Below are positions 45,677-55,240 of a stretch of 64,000 bases of DNA, piece by piece (the first letter of the stretch is position 1; every line of letters begins with the position of its first letter). The translations under genes were made by a program, and so were the position numbers. Source of the DNA: Paraburkholderia youngii (lineage in GTDB: Bacteria; Pseudomonadota; Gammaproteobacteria; Burkholderiales; Burkholderiaceae); contig NZ_JAALDK010000002.1 in NCBI RefSeq assembly GCF_013366925.1, forward strand, positions 124,001 to 188,000, given 5' to 3'. The notes beneath the pieces were generated by a model. It did not search any database. It worked only from the letters and a program-made list of their open reading frames with translations, and was not told the origin of the DNA.

Positions 45677-46972
45677 TCAGGCCGCGATGAACTCGTTCCA
45701 CTTCTGAACCATGTAGATGTTCTCGTCCATCACCGCGTTCCAGCACGCAATCGCACTCATGCGCTGGGTGTATGAACCGCCGTCCCGCACGGCGCCGGCC
45801 TTTTCGAGCAGTTGGCCGTCCGGCGCCTTGATGTCCTGCGCGGCCGCTTTGCCTTCGATCCAGTAGTCCCATTCGTACGGCTGCATGTGCGTCTTCGCGG
45901 TCTCGATCACGCCGGGGTAGTAGCCCTGGCGCATCAGGTAGGCGCCGGCCCAGCCGTCCTGGAACCAGTTGACGAATTCGTACGCGGCGTCGAGCTTCTT
46001 GCCTTGCAGCGAGCGCGGAAAGCCGAAGCCCGAGGCCCACGAGCGATAGCCTTCCTTGAGCGGCTGAAATTTGCACGCGATGCCCATCGTGCGCACCTTC
46101 GTCACCGCCGGCGACCACATCGACTGGATCACCACTTCGCCCGAGGCCATCAGGTTCACGCTTTCGTTGAAGTCCTTCCAGAACGCGCGAAATTGGCCAG
46201 CATGCTTGGCGTCGATCAGGATCTTGATGGTCTGGTCGATCTCGGCCCTGGTCATATTGCCTTTGTCGCCGTATTTCATGTGACCCATCGCCTCGATCGC
46301 CATCGCCGAATCCATGATGCCGATCGCGGGAATGTTCAGCAGCGCCGCCTTGCCTTTGAACTGCGGGTTGAGCAGTTCTGCCCAACTGTCGATCGGACGC
46401 TTGATCAGGTCGGGACGAATGCCGAGCGTGTCCGCGTTATAGGTGGTGGGGATCAGCGTCATCCATTCGGTCGGCTTCGCTGAGAACTCGGTCGAGCGCG
46501 GGCCGGTCAGGAACATCACCTTCTTTGGCGCGGTGCCCTGGTCGCCGATCGTCTTGCCGTTGACTTCACCGCGCGTCAACACCGGCGTGATCTTGTCGGC
46601 GAGCTTGATGCGTTTGGCGTCCATGCCCGCGAGCGTGCCGGCCGGAATCAGCTTCTTGAGCGCGAAGTACTCGGTGTCGACAATATCGAACGAGTTGGGT
46701 TGCGTGATGATGCGCTTGGCGACGTCGTCGGTGGTCACTGGCACGTATTGAATCTCGATGCCGGTGTCTTCCTTGAATTTCTTCGCGATGTCGGCACTCT
46801 GATTGACCGCGGTGCCGAGGTAGCGCAACGTGATCTTTTCCTGCGCATGCACGTACGGAAAGCCGGCAATGCCGGCCGCCGCCACCGCGCCCTTGATGAA
46901 CGTGCGGCGCGACAGCCCTTTTTCCTTCACATCGGTTGCGGCCACTGCCGGGCTCTCGTTCGTTTCACTCAT
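45677..46972 (-). CDS. ABC transporter substrate-binding protein (PotD/F-like, Tat signal)
   Basis: Periplasmic binding protein of 431 residues. The N-terminus carries a twin-arginine export signal (LSRRTFIKGAVAAAGIAG... ending at VHAQ), indicating export after folding. The body has the style of spermidine/putrescine-binding proteins (TLRYLGTAVNQSADIAKKF; YEFVNWFQDGWAGAYLMRQGYYPGV). The operon order ATPase, binding protein, permease, permease is as in pot-type importers. The ligand is unknown; neighbouring deacetylase and gamma-glutamyltransferase-like genes point to an amine or acylated amino compound. Confidence 0.9.
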   Translation of the reverse strand: MSETNESPAVAATDVKEKGLSRRTFIKGAVAAAGIAGFPYVHAQEKITLRYLGTAVNQSADIAKKFKEDTGIEIQYVPVTTDDVAKRIITQPNSFDIVDTEYFALKKLIPAGTLAGMDAKRIKLADKITPVLTRGEVNGKTIGDQGTAPKKVMFLTGPRSTEFSAKPTEWMTLIPTTYNADTLGIRPDLIKRPIDSWAELLNPQFKGKAALLNIPAIGIMDSAMAIEAMGHMKYGDKGNMTRAEIDQTIKILIDAKHAGQFRAFWKDFNESVNLMASGEVVIQSMWSPAVTKVRTMGIACKFQPLKEGYRSWASGFGFPRSLQGKKLDAAYEFVNWFQDGWAGAYLMRQGYYPGVIETAKTHMQPYEWDYWIEGKAAAQDIKAPDGQLLEKAGAVRDGGSYTQRMSAIACWNAVMDENIYMVQKWNEFIAA

Positions 46973-47053
46973 TGCTTTCTCCTCAGTTGACGTTCAATTC
47001 GCGCTTATTCGGCGTTCGGTTCACTGCAATGCGATCCGCTGCGATGCAAGCAC

Positions 47054-48112
47054 TCAGGCTGCCAGCGGATGCGCGTCCCGCTCGTTCCACCAGATCACCA
47101 CGCGCGCGTCGGGACCGAGCCGTGTCGCGTCGTAGTCGCCGTCGCTCACGAGCGAGATCAATTCGGGCGAGCCGTCGAGCGGGTCGAGCGTCATGCGCAG
47201 ATGCGTGCCCTGGTATTCGGCTTCACGGACCCTGCAGGGCACGCCGCCAATGCGTGTCAGGCCGCTCTCGCCGCCGGCGTTCTGCACCGGCGTGACGCCG
47301 TGCGGCACCACGCGCAGATGGTCGGCGCGCACGGTAAACAGGTGGCCATTCGTATTGAAGACGTTATGGCCGCCGAGGAAGCGGGCCACGAATTCGGTAC
47401 GCGGACGGTTGAATACTTCGTGCGGTGTGCCGCTCTGCTCGATACGGCCATGGCTCATCACCACGACGAGATCGGCCAGCGCCATCGCTTCTTCCTGCGA
47501 GTGCGTGACATGCACGAAGGTAATGTCGAGATCCTTCTGCCAACGCTTGAGTTCGGCGCGCATCTGCACACGCAGAAACGGGTCGAGCGCGGAGAGCGGT
47601 TCGTCGAGTAGCAGGCAGCCCGGTTGATTCAGTAACGCGCGCGCGAGTGCCACGCGTTGCTGCTGGCCGCCGGATAACTGGGCTGGTTTGCGATCGGCAT
47701 ACGCGGACATCGCGACCAGTTCGAGCAGTTCGGCGGCGCGCTTGCGCCGCACGTCCTTCGCGACGCCGCGCACCTTCAGGCTGAACGCGACGTTGTCGAG
47801 CGCGCTCAGATGCGGGAACAGCGCGTAGTTCTGAAACACCATTGCGGTGCCGCGCGCGGCGGGTTCGGCGCGCGTGACGTTGCGGCCCGCGATCAGAATG
47901 TCACCTTCAGTGACGGATTCATGCCCGGCGATCATGCGCAAGGTCGAGGTCTTGCCGCACCCGGATGGGCCGAGCAGGCAACAGTACTGGCCGCCGGCGA
48001 TGCGCAGGTCGATCGCGTCGACGGCTAGCGAATCGCCATATTGCTTTGACACGTGGACCAGTTCGATATCGGCGGCTTTGGTTTCGAGCACCGTTGAAGC
48101 AGGCTGAATCAT
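47054..48112 (-). CDS. ABC transporter ATPase (PotA-like)
   Basis: Cytoplasmic ATPase of 352 residues. Walker [10 protein letters not shown] (48-56), signature [15 protein letters not shown], Walker [13 protein letters not shown], and a C-terminal TOBE-type domain ([12 protein letters not shown] onward). The ATG at 48112 is preferred to one at 48211, which would add 33 residues not seen in the family. It is first in the leftward transporter operon and divergent from the deacetylase gene. Confidence 0.92.
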   Translation of the reverse strand: MIQPASTVLETKAADIELVHVSKQYGDSLAVDAIDLRIAGGQYCCLLGPSGCGKTSTLRMIAGHESVTEGDILIAGRNVTRAEPAARGTAMVFQNYALFPHLSALDNVAFSLKVRGVAKDVRRKRAAELLELVAMSAYADRKPAQLSGGQQQRVALARALLNQPGCLLLDEPLSALDPFLRVQMRAELKRWQKDLDITFVHVTHSQEEAMALADLVVVMSHGRIEQSGTPHEVFNRPRTEFVARFLGGHNVFNTNGHLFTVRADHLRVVPHGVTPVQNAGGESGLTRIGGVPCRVREAEYQGTHLRMTLDPLDGSPELISLVSDGDYDATRLGPDARVVIWWNERDAHPLAA

Positions 48113-48429
48113 GAAGGATGTGTCCTCGTGAACGGCGAACAGTGGGGCACGCGTCAAAACCAATGCGCCGCCCATGCGAAGCCATGCAAACGCAAGACGT
48201 GTGCCATCCATCGAATTGTGACGCTCGCGATTGCCGACGTACCGTTGTGCTTAACGTCTACGAGTTGGCTCACATATTGCAAACGATCCGCAGCGTCGAT
48301 CGTTCGCGATCAGAAGGATGGGATTGCGCGATCACGGTGCGTCTTCGATCCGTCTCGGGGCATGAACCGACCAATCCGGTTCATCCATTACGTGTCGTGG
48401 CGCTTTTCGACATCCACGATTTCCTGCTC
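48113..48429. other. Divergent promoter region, transporter and deacetylase
   Basis: About 315 bases between the leftward PotA-like gene and the rightward deacetylase gene; it must contain both promoters and is a likely target of the GntR regulator at 49392. The long frame of the deacetylase is open through it but shows no family resemblance here. I could not pick out a convincing palindrome. Confidence 0.4.
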
Positions 48430-49395
48430 ATGAACGACACACGGAACATGCCCGTAGCAGTGAACCGCGCGCGTCAATCGCTTGCCACGCATGGCCGCTT
48501 TGCCTACCGCCCGATCACCGATAGTGACGCGTTCCGCTGGCCTGGCGACACCGGACTCGCGGTCTATCTTGGCTTTAACATCGAGCACTTTGCGTTCGGC
48601 GAAGGCCTCGGTGCGGCACTCGGTCCGCTCTCGCCGCAACCGGATGTGCTGAACCATAGCTGGCGCGAGTACGGCAATCGCGTCGGCGCGTGGCGCTGCA
48701 TTGAACTGTTCGATCAGCTCGCGCTGCCCGCGGGCACGCTGATCAATACCGCGCTCTACGATCACTGTCCTGAGCTGATCGAGGCTTGCGTCGCGCGTGG
48801 CGATGAACTGATCGGCCACGGCCACACGAACGCGCACCGGCAGAGCGACCTCGACGAAAGCGGTGAACGCGAGCTCCTTTTGCATTGCTGCGAACGGATC
48901 GCGGAAGAATCCGGTACGCCGCCGCACGGCTGGCTGTCGCCGTGGATTTCGGAGTCGCATCTGACGCCCGATCTGCTGGCCGAGACCGGCTATCGCTACA
49001 CGTTGAACTGGTGTCACGACGACCGCCCCGTACGAATGGCCACGCGTGGCGCGCCGCTGTGGTCGATCCCGTATCCGCAGGAACTCAACGATCTGCCGAT
49101 GATGGTGGGCCGTCACATGGACGGCCGCGCGTTCGCCGACATGATCGTCGATCAGTTCGACGAGATGCTCGAACAGGCCAATCGCGGCGCGCAAGCGCAG
49201 GCGCTGGTGATGGGCATCGCGCTGCATCCGTATCTGGTCGGACAGCCGTACCGGTTGCGGCATCTGCGCCGCGCGCTCGAACATATCGCCACGGCGCGCG
49301 CACGAGGCGATGTGTGGATCACCACTCCGGGCGAGATCGCGAGTCATATGGACGATCTGGAGCGGGCCGGCATCGTGCGCCCGGCCGTCGCATGA
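48430..49395 (+). CDS. Polysaccharide-deacetylase-fold hydrolase (PuuE-like)
   Basis: Protein of 321 residues of the NodB/polysaccharide deacetylase fold, in the branch that includes the PuuE-type allantoinase, which works on small cyclic amides. Landmarks: WPGDTGLAVYLGFNIEHFAFGEG, the histidine motif ELIGHGHTNAH, and WLSPWISESHLTPDLLAETGY. No signal peptide is seen, which argues for a cytoplasmic small-molecule amidase rather than a cell-wall enzyme. The ATG at 48430 is preferred because the family alignment begins there. Its stop overlaps the GntR start (ATGA), so both are translated together. Substrate unknown. Confidence 0.8.
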   Translation: MNDTRNMPVAVNRARQSLATHGRFAYRPITDSDAFRWPGDTGLAVYLGFNIEHFAFGEGLGAALGPLSPQPDVLNHSWREYGNRVGAWRCIELFDQLALPAGTLINTALYDHCPELIEACVARGDELIGHGHTNAHRQSDLDESGERELLLHCCERIAEESGTPPHGWLSPWISESHLTPDLLAETGYRYTLNWCHDDRPVRMATRGAPLWSIPYPQELNDLPMMVGRHMDGRAFADMIVDQFDEMLEQANRGAQAQALVMGIALHPYLVGQPYRLRHLRRALEHIATARARGDVWITTPGEIASHMDDLERAGIVRPAVA

Positions 49396-50147
49396 GCGCG
49401 AAAGCCGGCGCGGCCACCGCGAAGAAAAACACCGGTGACGACACGGATATCAATGCACGCATCTATCAGTCGATCTTCGACGGCGTGATGAATCATCGTT
49501 TGATTCCCGGCACGAAGTTACCGGAGCCTGAACTGTGCCAACTGTTCGGCGTGGGCCGCGCGGTCGTACGTCGTGTGCTGGAAAAGCTCGCCTATGACGG
49601 CATCGTCGTATTGCGGCCGAACAAGGGCGCGGTGATCGCCGAGCCCTCGCCCGAGGAAACGCGCGAGATATTCGAGGCGCGGCGCTCAGTCGAACGGATG
49701 CTGGTCGAGCTTGCCGTGCGGCGCGCGAGTGCGACGGACATCAAGGCGCTGCGGCAACAACTCGCGAGCGAGCATGACGCCATGCACCGCTACGACCAGC
49801 CTTCGTGGGCGACGCTCGCCAGCGGCTTTCATATGCGCATCGCCGCGCTGGCCGGCAATTCGATCCTGCACAATTATCTGAAGGAACTGGTATCGCGCTG
49901 TTCGCTGATCGTCGGGGTGTATGAGCCGCCGGGGCATGCGCCGTGCGAGCACGCCGAGCATGCTGCGATCGTCGACTGCATCGAGGCGCGCGACTCGGCG
50001 GGCGCAATGGGGCATATGGAAGCGCATCTGCGCGATCTCGAAGAACGCATTGAAACCTCGCGAATGCGCGGCGAAAAAAGCCTCGGCCAATTGCTCGGCA
50101 TCATTGAACACACGACTACGAACCAGGCGGCCCGACATGGAAATTGA
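49392..50147 (+). CDS. GntR/FCD-family transcriptional regulator
   Basis: Regulator of 251 residues. The winged helix is at about 24-85 (ARIYQSIFDGVMNHRLIPGTKL; GVGRAVVRRVLEKLAYDGIVVLRP) and the FCD ligand domain at about 95-225 (IFEARRSVERMLVELAVRRA; HAAIVDCIEARDSAGAMGHMEAHL). The ATG at 49392 overlaps the deacetylase stop, and its own stop overlaps the next gene by 11 bases. It probably controls this three-gene unit and the divergent transporter. The effector is likely the transported compound (inference). Confidence 0.88.
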   Translation: MSAKAGAATAKKNTGDDTDINARIYQSIFDGVMNHRLIPGTKLPEPELCQLFGVGRAVVRRVLEKLAYDGIVVLRPNKGAVIAEPSPEETREIFEARRSVERMLVELAVRRASATDIKALRQQLASEHDAMHRYDQPSWATLASGFHMRIAALAGNSILHNYLKELVSRCSLIVGVYEPPGHAPCEHAEHAAIVDCIEARDSAGAMGHMEAHLRDLEERIETSRMRGEKSLGQLLGIIEHTTTNQAARHGN

Positions 50148-50727
50148 TTTCGAAGCGATCACCGAATACCAGCGCTACAAGCTGATGGCGAGCCTGATCG
50201 TGCCGCGTCCGATCGCGCTCGTCACCACGCTCGGCGCCGACGGTACGATCAACGCCGCGCCGTTTTCGATGTTCAATATGCTCGGCGAAGAACCGCCGAT
50301 CGTGATGATCAGCATTAACCGCGTGGCGGACGGCACGCTGAAGGACACGGCGGTCAACATCTTGCGGACCGGCGAGTTCGTCGTGCATCTCGCCGACGAG
50401 ACGATCGCCGAAGAAATGCATCGCTGCGGGGAAAGGCTGCCGCCCAGCGTTAGCGAACTTGTCGAGGTCGGCTTGACGCCGGTGCCGAGCTCGTGCGTTG
50501 CGCCGCCGCGCATTGCCGAAGCGCCGGTTGCTTTCGAGTGCACGATATGGGAGACGCTGGAGACCACCACCCGGCAGATCTTTATTGGCCGCGTACATCG
50601 GCTGCATGCGCGCGACGAATTGATCGACACCGAAACGTGGCGCGTGCGTTTGCAGCACTACTTTCCGGTGGGCCGTTTCGGCGCGAGTGACTATGTGACG
50701 ACGCGTGACCGCTTTACGTTGGGTTGA
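50137..50727 (+). CDS. Flavin reductase-like FMN-binding protein
   Basis: Protein of 196 residues with the split-barrel flavin reductase fold (SLIVPRPIALVTTLGADG, INAAPFSMFNMLGEEPPIVMIS, ILRTGEFVVHLAD). Members reduce flavin for a partner monooxygenase or act as oxidoreductases themselves. It overlaps the GntR gene by 11 bases, so it is part of the same operon. No flavin-dependent oxygenase gene is present in the window, so the partner, if any, lies elsewhere. Confidence 0.85.
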   Translation: MEIDFEAITEYQRYKLMASLIVPRPIALVTTLGADGTINAAPFSMFNMLGEEPPIVMISINRVADGTLKDTAVNILRTGEFVVHLADETIAEEMHRCGERLPPSVSELVEVGLTPVPSSCVAPPRIAEAPVAFECTIWETLETTTRQIFIGRVHRLHARDELIDTETWRVRLQHYFPVGRFGASDYVTTRDRFTLG

Positions 50728-50908
50728 CGTTGACGTTGACGCGTATGGAGCACAAGCGTTAGCCCGTTCAGCGATCAACGCGCGTATAGACGCGCTTGCG
50801 TTAGCTGGTGAATCACCGCGTCTGGACCGTCTGCATAGGCCGCGACGTAGGCGAACCTGAACGGCCCGCGTGAACCAGCACGCGGGAAAGAACCCACGCG
50901 CCGATCCA

Positions 50909-52495
50909 TCACACGGTGAGCGCGCAGCCATCGCTGCGCGGATCGTGCGCGCCTGACACCGCGCCGTCCGCATCGATGCGTATCACACCAGGGTGACCCG
51001 CCAGCGGACTCTGCGTCGGGATCGCGCTCACCTCGTGGCCGCGCGCGGCGAGCGCCGCGAACACGTCGGCGCCTGCGTCTTCTTCGAGCTTCAACGCATC
51101 GCGCGTGTCGGAGAACGTCTTGCCGAGCAGAAAACGCGGACGGGCGAGTGCGGTGAGCGGGTCCATCCCGTAGTCGATCAGCCGCGTGAGAATGGCGGCG
51201 AGCGTTTGCGGCTGACCGTCGGCGCCTTGTGTGCCGAACAGCAGGTACGGGCGGCCGTCTTTCAGGTACATGCCGGGGTTGAGCGTATGAAAAGGGCGCT
51301 TGCCCGGCTGCACCGCGTTGTGATGCGCGGGGTGCGTGCTGAACGACGCGCCGCGGTTGTGCCACAGAATGCCGGTATCGCCCGCGACTACGCCGCTGCC
51401 CCAGTCGAAGTAGACCGTTTGCAGCACGCTGACGCTGCGGCCCTGACTATCCGTCGCGCCGATGAACACCGTGTCGCCCGGATGGAACACGTGTGGCCAC
51501 TCGCGCGCTCGATGTGGGTCGATCGAACGAGCATGGGCGTCGAGCGTCGCGGGCGACAGCATCTGCTCGACGGGCACGGTGTTGAACTCGGGATCCGATA
51601 CAAAGCGGTCACGGTCGACGAACGCGCACTTCACCGCTTCCACCAGCAGGTGATAGTAATCGGCACTCCCTTCGCGAATCGCGCCGATGTCGAAGCGATC
51701 CAGCGTGCCCATGATTTGCAGCGTCGTCACGCCTTGCGTAGGCGGACGCAGGCTCACCAGTTCGCCGCCGCGATACGCGACCCGCAGCGGTGCTTCGTCG
51801 CGCGCGCGCGTTCTAGCGAGATCGCTCGAAGTGAGCGGCGAGCCGGCCTGCTGCAAACCGCGCGCGATGCGCTCCGCCAGTTCGCCTTCATAAAACTCGC
51901 GTGCGCCGAAACGGGCAATCCGCTCGATGCTCTTTGCCAACGCCGGTTGTGTGAAACGCTCGTCGACAGCGGGAATCCTGCCGTGCGGAGCGAAGGTTGC
52001 CGCAAAGCCCGGCAACGTATTCAGCTCGCCGGCACGCAGGCTTTGCCAGAAATGCTGCGACGGCGTGACGGGAAAGCCGTCGCCGGCATAGTTGAGCGCG
52101 CGGTCGAACAGCGACGACCACGACTGTGTGCCGCCCCATGCGCCTTTGCTGACCTCGTATGCGTGCTGCCAAGCATCGACGGTCGCTGCGGTGGTGAGCG
52201 CGGATGCCGCGCCGCGCAACGGGATCGCGCCGTCGAACGCGGGCAGTTGCGCCGGGGCCTGGCCGATGCCCGACAGCGTGCGCAAGGTTCCCTCGCGGTC
52301 GCCGATTACCCAGAACGCGTCGCCGCCGAGTCCTGTGAAATGCGGATACGTCACGCACAGCGCGGCACCGATCGCGATAGCCGCTTCGATCGCATTGCCG
52401 CCGGCGCGCAACACGTCGCGGCCGGCCTCGCTCGCCAACGCGTGGGGGCTGGTGACCATGCCGCCGGTCGGGCCGGCGAGTCGCGTGTCGCGCAT
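50909..52495 (-). CDS. Gamma-glutamyltransferase family enzyme, cytoplasmic type
   Basis: Ntn-hydrolase of 528 residues related to gamma-glutamyltransferases, which self-cleave to expose a catalytic threonine. That residue is likely Thr342 (HPGDTVFIGATDSQG). Family phrases are VTSPHALASEAGRDVLRAGG at the N-terminus and LFGTQGADGQPQTLAAIL near the C-terminus. No signal peptide is present, unlike the periplasmic glutathione-cleaving enzymes, so it probably acts inside the cell on a gamma-glutamyl or N-acyl compound. It is convergent with the deacetylase operon. The precise substrate is unknown. Confidence 0.87.
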   Translation of the reverse strand: MRDTRLAGPTGGMVTSPHALASEAGRDVLRAGGNAIEAAIAIGAALCVTYPHFTGLGGDAFWVIGDREGTLRTLSGIGQAPAQLPAFDGAIPLRGAASALTTAATVDAWQHAYEVSKGAWGGTQSWSSLFDRALNYAGDGFPVTPSQHFWQSLRAGELNTLPGFAATFAPHGRIPAVDERFTQPALAKSIERIARFGAREFYEGELAERIARGLQQAGSPLTSSDLARTRARDEAPLRVAYRGGELVSLRPPTQGVTTLQIMGTLDRFDIGAIREGSADYYHLLVEAVKCAFVDRDRFVSDPEFNTVPVEQMLSPATLDAHARSIDPHRAREWPHVFHPGDTVFIGATDSQGRSVSVLQTVYFDWGSGVVAGDTGILWHNRGASFSTHPAHHNAVQPGKRPFHTLNPGMYLKDGRPYLLFGTQGADGQPQTLAAILTRLIDYGMDPLTALARPRFLLGKTFSDTRDALKLEEDAGADVFAALAARGHEVSAIPTQSPLAGHPGVIRIDADGAVSGAHDPRSDGCALTV

Positions 52496-52969
52496 CGATT
52501 GCTACTCCGTTACAGGAGACGAGCCGCGCGTGAGCTCGTCGGAGTACGGATTATATGTTCACGCAGCGCATCGAAAAAAATCGATGCCGATCTGCAACGC
52601 TCTTTCGACTCGGATCCGGCCAAGGGCACTGAGGGCAAGGTCGGCACTTCAATTCGTCCAATCGGCCCGTGCGTGCCTTACCTGCCAGCGTCTTGATCAA
52701 CGCTTCCGCGATTGGCGCGATACCGACAAGGTTGTCCAGGCTGGCGACGGAAGCGGGGAGCGACACGGGGTTTTGCTGCGGGATTGCAGCGGCTGGAAGC
52801 AATTCAGCTACCCCTCCGTTTCTGCTCGACGCACGCCAGCATATTTTCGTGCGAAACAGTTCGAGCACCGGTCGGCGGGAATGGTCTTTGCGGCGGGCTA
52901 GGCTGCATCATTTTCGCGCCGGTCCTTTGCGACCGGTACCTGCAGATCGTCCCAATCGAGGAGACAGTT
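52496..52969. other. Divergent region before the phasin gene
   Basis: About 475 bases between the leftward gamma-glutamyltransferase-like gene and the phasin. A leftward frame at 52551-52868 contains a partly protein-like stretch (SLDNLVGIAPIAEALIKTL) but has no recognisable family and I do not call it a gene. The GAGGAGA ribosome site of the phasin is at the right edge. Confidence 0.4.
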
Positions 52970-53497
52970 ATGGCGAGCGAAACGCTTCTGGTACTTCCGG
53001 GTAATGGAGGCGAGACCGAACGGGCTGCGGTGGGCAGTGCCGAGGGTGGCGCGGCAGTTAATTTTTTTGTCGATGTGGCGGAAAGGTTGTTCGAACTGAA
53101 CCGCACGGCAGTAAAGACTTCAATTGACGAACAATTTGCGGTCGCATCGAAGGCGCTTGAAGAAAGGTCGCCGCTGGGCGCGTGGCGGCTGCAGGCGAGC
53201 TATGTCCTTGCCGGGTCGGCGAAAGCGGCTGCCTACTGGCGCCATGCGAACGAAATCCTGCTGGACTCGTTTGCGGATGTCGTGAATGACGCCGAGCAAC
53301 GCGTGAACCGGGGCTTCCTCGTGATGACAGGTATGCTCGAAGATGCGACCGTTGGGTTCGGGTCCTCGATTCTCATGGGAGACCAGGGGCCCGCGACATA
53401 CAGCATGCAGGAAACGGCGCAGATTATCTCGCAACCCGAGGACGAAACTCCTGCGCGGCGGCGCGGTAGGGCAGATGGAGAGGGCGCGTCAAAGTAG
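52970..53497 (+). CDS. Phasin family protein
   Basis: Protein of 175 residues, mostly helical, of the phasin type that coats polyhydroxyalkanoate granules. The core has VNFFVDVAERLFELNRTAVKT, EERSPLGAWRLQASYVLAG and a helix EILLDSFADVVNDAEQRVNR. The C-terminus is short and charged (ETPARRRGRADGEG). GAGGAGA lies eight bases before the ATG at 52970; a longer open frame from 52712 has no family match. It stands alone, away from phaC/phaA, which is common for extra phasins. Confidence 0.75.
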   Translation: MASETLLVLPGNGGETERAAVGSAEGGAAVNFFVDVAERLFELNRTAVKTSIDEQFAVASKALEERSPLGAWRLQASYVLAGSAKAAAYWRHANEILLDSFADVVNDAEQRVNRGFLVMTGMLEDATVGFGSSILMGDQGPATYSMQETAQIISQPEDETPARRRGRADGEGASK

Positions 53498-53834
53498 TGC
53501 GGGTCCGACGCGGAGCAGTACGCGCGGCCACCCTCGCTTGGCCGGGGAAGTCGGATCAGACGAAAGATCGGCGCGGGCGCACGCCGCGGCCGGCGTGCGC
53601 GAATCATTTGTGCCTTTACGTGTGCATCGGTACGTCGCGTCGAGAGCCGAACGCATCGGCCGCTCTAACGGAAACCTGGACGATGAACCTGAAACCTGTC
53701 GAGCAGAAACCATCGTGATCAGCGGTGCGACTGCCTTCAACACCGCGAATAAGTCCTTTAGCCCCGCCGACAAGAAGCGCCAGACCAATCGCCAGTTGGA
53801 GGGTAATGGTCGCAAGATTGGTTGGCAGGCCCGT
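53498..53834. other. Gap after the phasin gene
   Basis: About 340 bases with no gene I can support; several overlapping frames are rich in Arg, Ser and Ala as expected for non-coding high-GC sequence. Confidence 0.4.
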
Positions 53835-54133
53835 TCATGAAAGGAACATGGCAACCAGCGCCTCCGTTCCATGCCCTCCCTGGAGCGGTTGTTCCGATGC
53901 GCGAAAAGTCACCACCATATAGATGACGTAGACGCCAACCAGTGCGAGGCTAAACAACGCCCGGACGTACCAAATTGGTGTTGCACAACATGGCGGCGCT
54001 TCTCGGCCGTGATGATGGCGGACACCATCATCACGAACGACAGCTCCATCACCGGCAGATACACTTTCCAGTGGGATTCAGGTTGACGGAGACCCCCGTT
54101 AGCTTCACCGAACTCATATTTTCGGACCGTCAT
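53835..54133 (-). pseudogene. Small two-helix membrane protein, frameshifted
   Basis: Leftward reading gives MTVRKYEFGEANG, then a membrane-like phrase LPVMELSFVMMVSAIITAEKRR. After about residue 47 the first frame loses sense, and the next frame supplies IWYVRALFSLALVGVYVIYMVV and ends TEALVAMFLS before a stop at 53835. Together they look like one small protein with two membrane helices and a one-base shift. I do not recognise the family. It lies 30 bases behind the diguanylate cyclase gene, in the same direction. Confidence 0.35.
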
Positions 54134-54163
54134 CGGCCCTTGGGAATTGCCCGAAGCGGTCGT

Positions 54164-55240
54164 TCAGCATAGCGGCTGCATGTCGGTTGCGTCGGCAAAC
54201 TCTGTCTGCCCCTTACCCCGCGTTTTCGCCCGGTACATTGCGCTATCCGCGGCACGCATCAATGTTTGGGCGTCGAGAGAGCTGCCTCCGGTGCCTTCCA
54301 TCAGCAGCATGCACACTCCAATGCTGGCCGAAACGGCAGTCGGATGTCCGCCAGCGGTTCGCACGTTGCTCAGGATGACGTGAATACTATCGGCAATTCT
54401 GAGCGCGCCTTCCTGGCCGCATACGTGGTGTGCAAGGACTACGAATTCATCTCCGCCCAATCGTGCGAGCGTGTCACCGCGGCGCATCCGGCTTACCAGG
54501 GCCATGGCAAAATTCCGCAGCAATTCGTCACCTACCGCATGTCCGTGTGCGTCGTTCACTTCTTTGAAACCGTCCAGGTCTATCAGGAACAAGGCAGTCT
54601 GACCGACTTCGGTACCTCGACCGGTCAGCGTTCGCCCAATCACCTGCTCAAGCCGGAGGCGATTGCTTAGCCCCGTCAGCGGGTCAGTCGCAGCCCGCTT
54701 TTCGAGTCGATACACCAGCACCGCCAGGTAGAGGGATATTGCTGCAACGCTAAACGTCAAACCCAGTCCGGCCTCGATGTTTGTCCGCCACCACGGTTGC
54801 CAATACATCAGGCTTACGAATCCAGCGAGCGCCACCGCACATGACAGCGCCAGCATTCGTCGGCCGTAACGGCAGCCGGCACCCACCAGTAACCAAAAAA
54901 CCACCCAGAGCAGCGGAAGCGCGGCCCTGCCGCCAATTGCCAGAACTGTCGTCACCGTTGCCTGGTCGACAACCGTGGTGAGAGTTAGCCTGAGGTGTGA
55001 GCGCGCTGGTCCGACCTTCGTGGCGACGTACGTCACGATACCGAACACCACGTAAATCGCGACCGTCACCATCGTTGAGTAGGCGACTGTGGAATGACAA
55101 ATCAAGGTAAAAGCCAGGTACGCGAGCAGAACCACAGTTCCAAAAACCATGCGCAGTATCGCTTGTTCCTTCTCGGGGTTCTTCGGAAACACACGCAACA
55201 TTGCTTGCTCGCGCCAAGAATGAAGATCCGCCTCGGCCAT
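54164..55240 (-). CDS. Membrane-bound diguanylate cyclase (GGDEF)
   Basis: Makes cyclic di-GMP from two GTP. About 358 residues from the ATG at 55240; an upstream ATG at 55339 adds 33 residues that look non-coding. The N-terminal region has about six or seven membrane helices, beginning at RMVFGTVVLLAYLAF, similar to the sensor part of RpfC-type proteins. The catalytic domain starts at RAATDPLTGLSNRLRLEQ, has the substrate loop LIDLDGFKEVND, and an intact GGDEF in RLGGDEFVVL. RRGD, five residues before GGDEF, fits the inhibitory I-site RxxD, so product inhibition is likely. The C-terminal phrase AADSAMYRAKTRGKG is typical. Confidence 0.88.
   Translation of the reverse strand: MAEADLHSWREQAMLRVFPKNPEKEQAILRMVFGTVVLLAYLAFTLICHSTVAYSTMVTVAIYVVFGIVTYVATKVGPARSHLRLTLTTVVDQATVTTVLAIGGRAALPLLWVVFWLLVGAGCRYGRRMLALSCAVALAGFVSLMYWQPWWRTNIEAGLGLTFSVAAISLYLAVLVYRLEKRAATDPLTGLSNRLRLEQVIGRTLTGRGTEVGQTALFLIDLDGFKEVNDAHGHAVGDELLRNFAMALVSRMRRGDTLARLGGDEFVVLAHHVCGQEGALRIADSIHVILSNVRTAGGHPTAVSASIGVCMLLMEGTGGSSLDAQTLMRAADSAMYRAKTRGKGQTEFADATDMQPLC

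Noticed and set aside
48118..48429. N-terminal extension of the deacetylase-like protein
   Set aside because: The frame is open but shows no family resemblance, and it lies in the divergent promoter region; the ATG at 48430 fits the family start.
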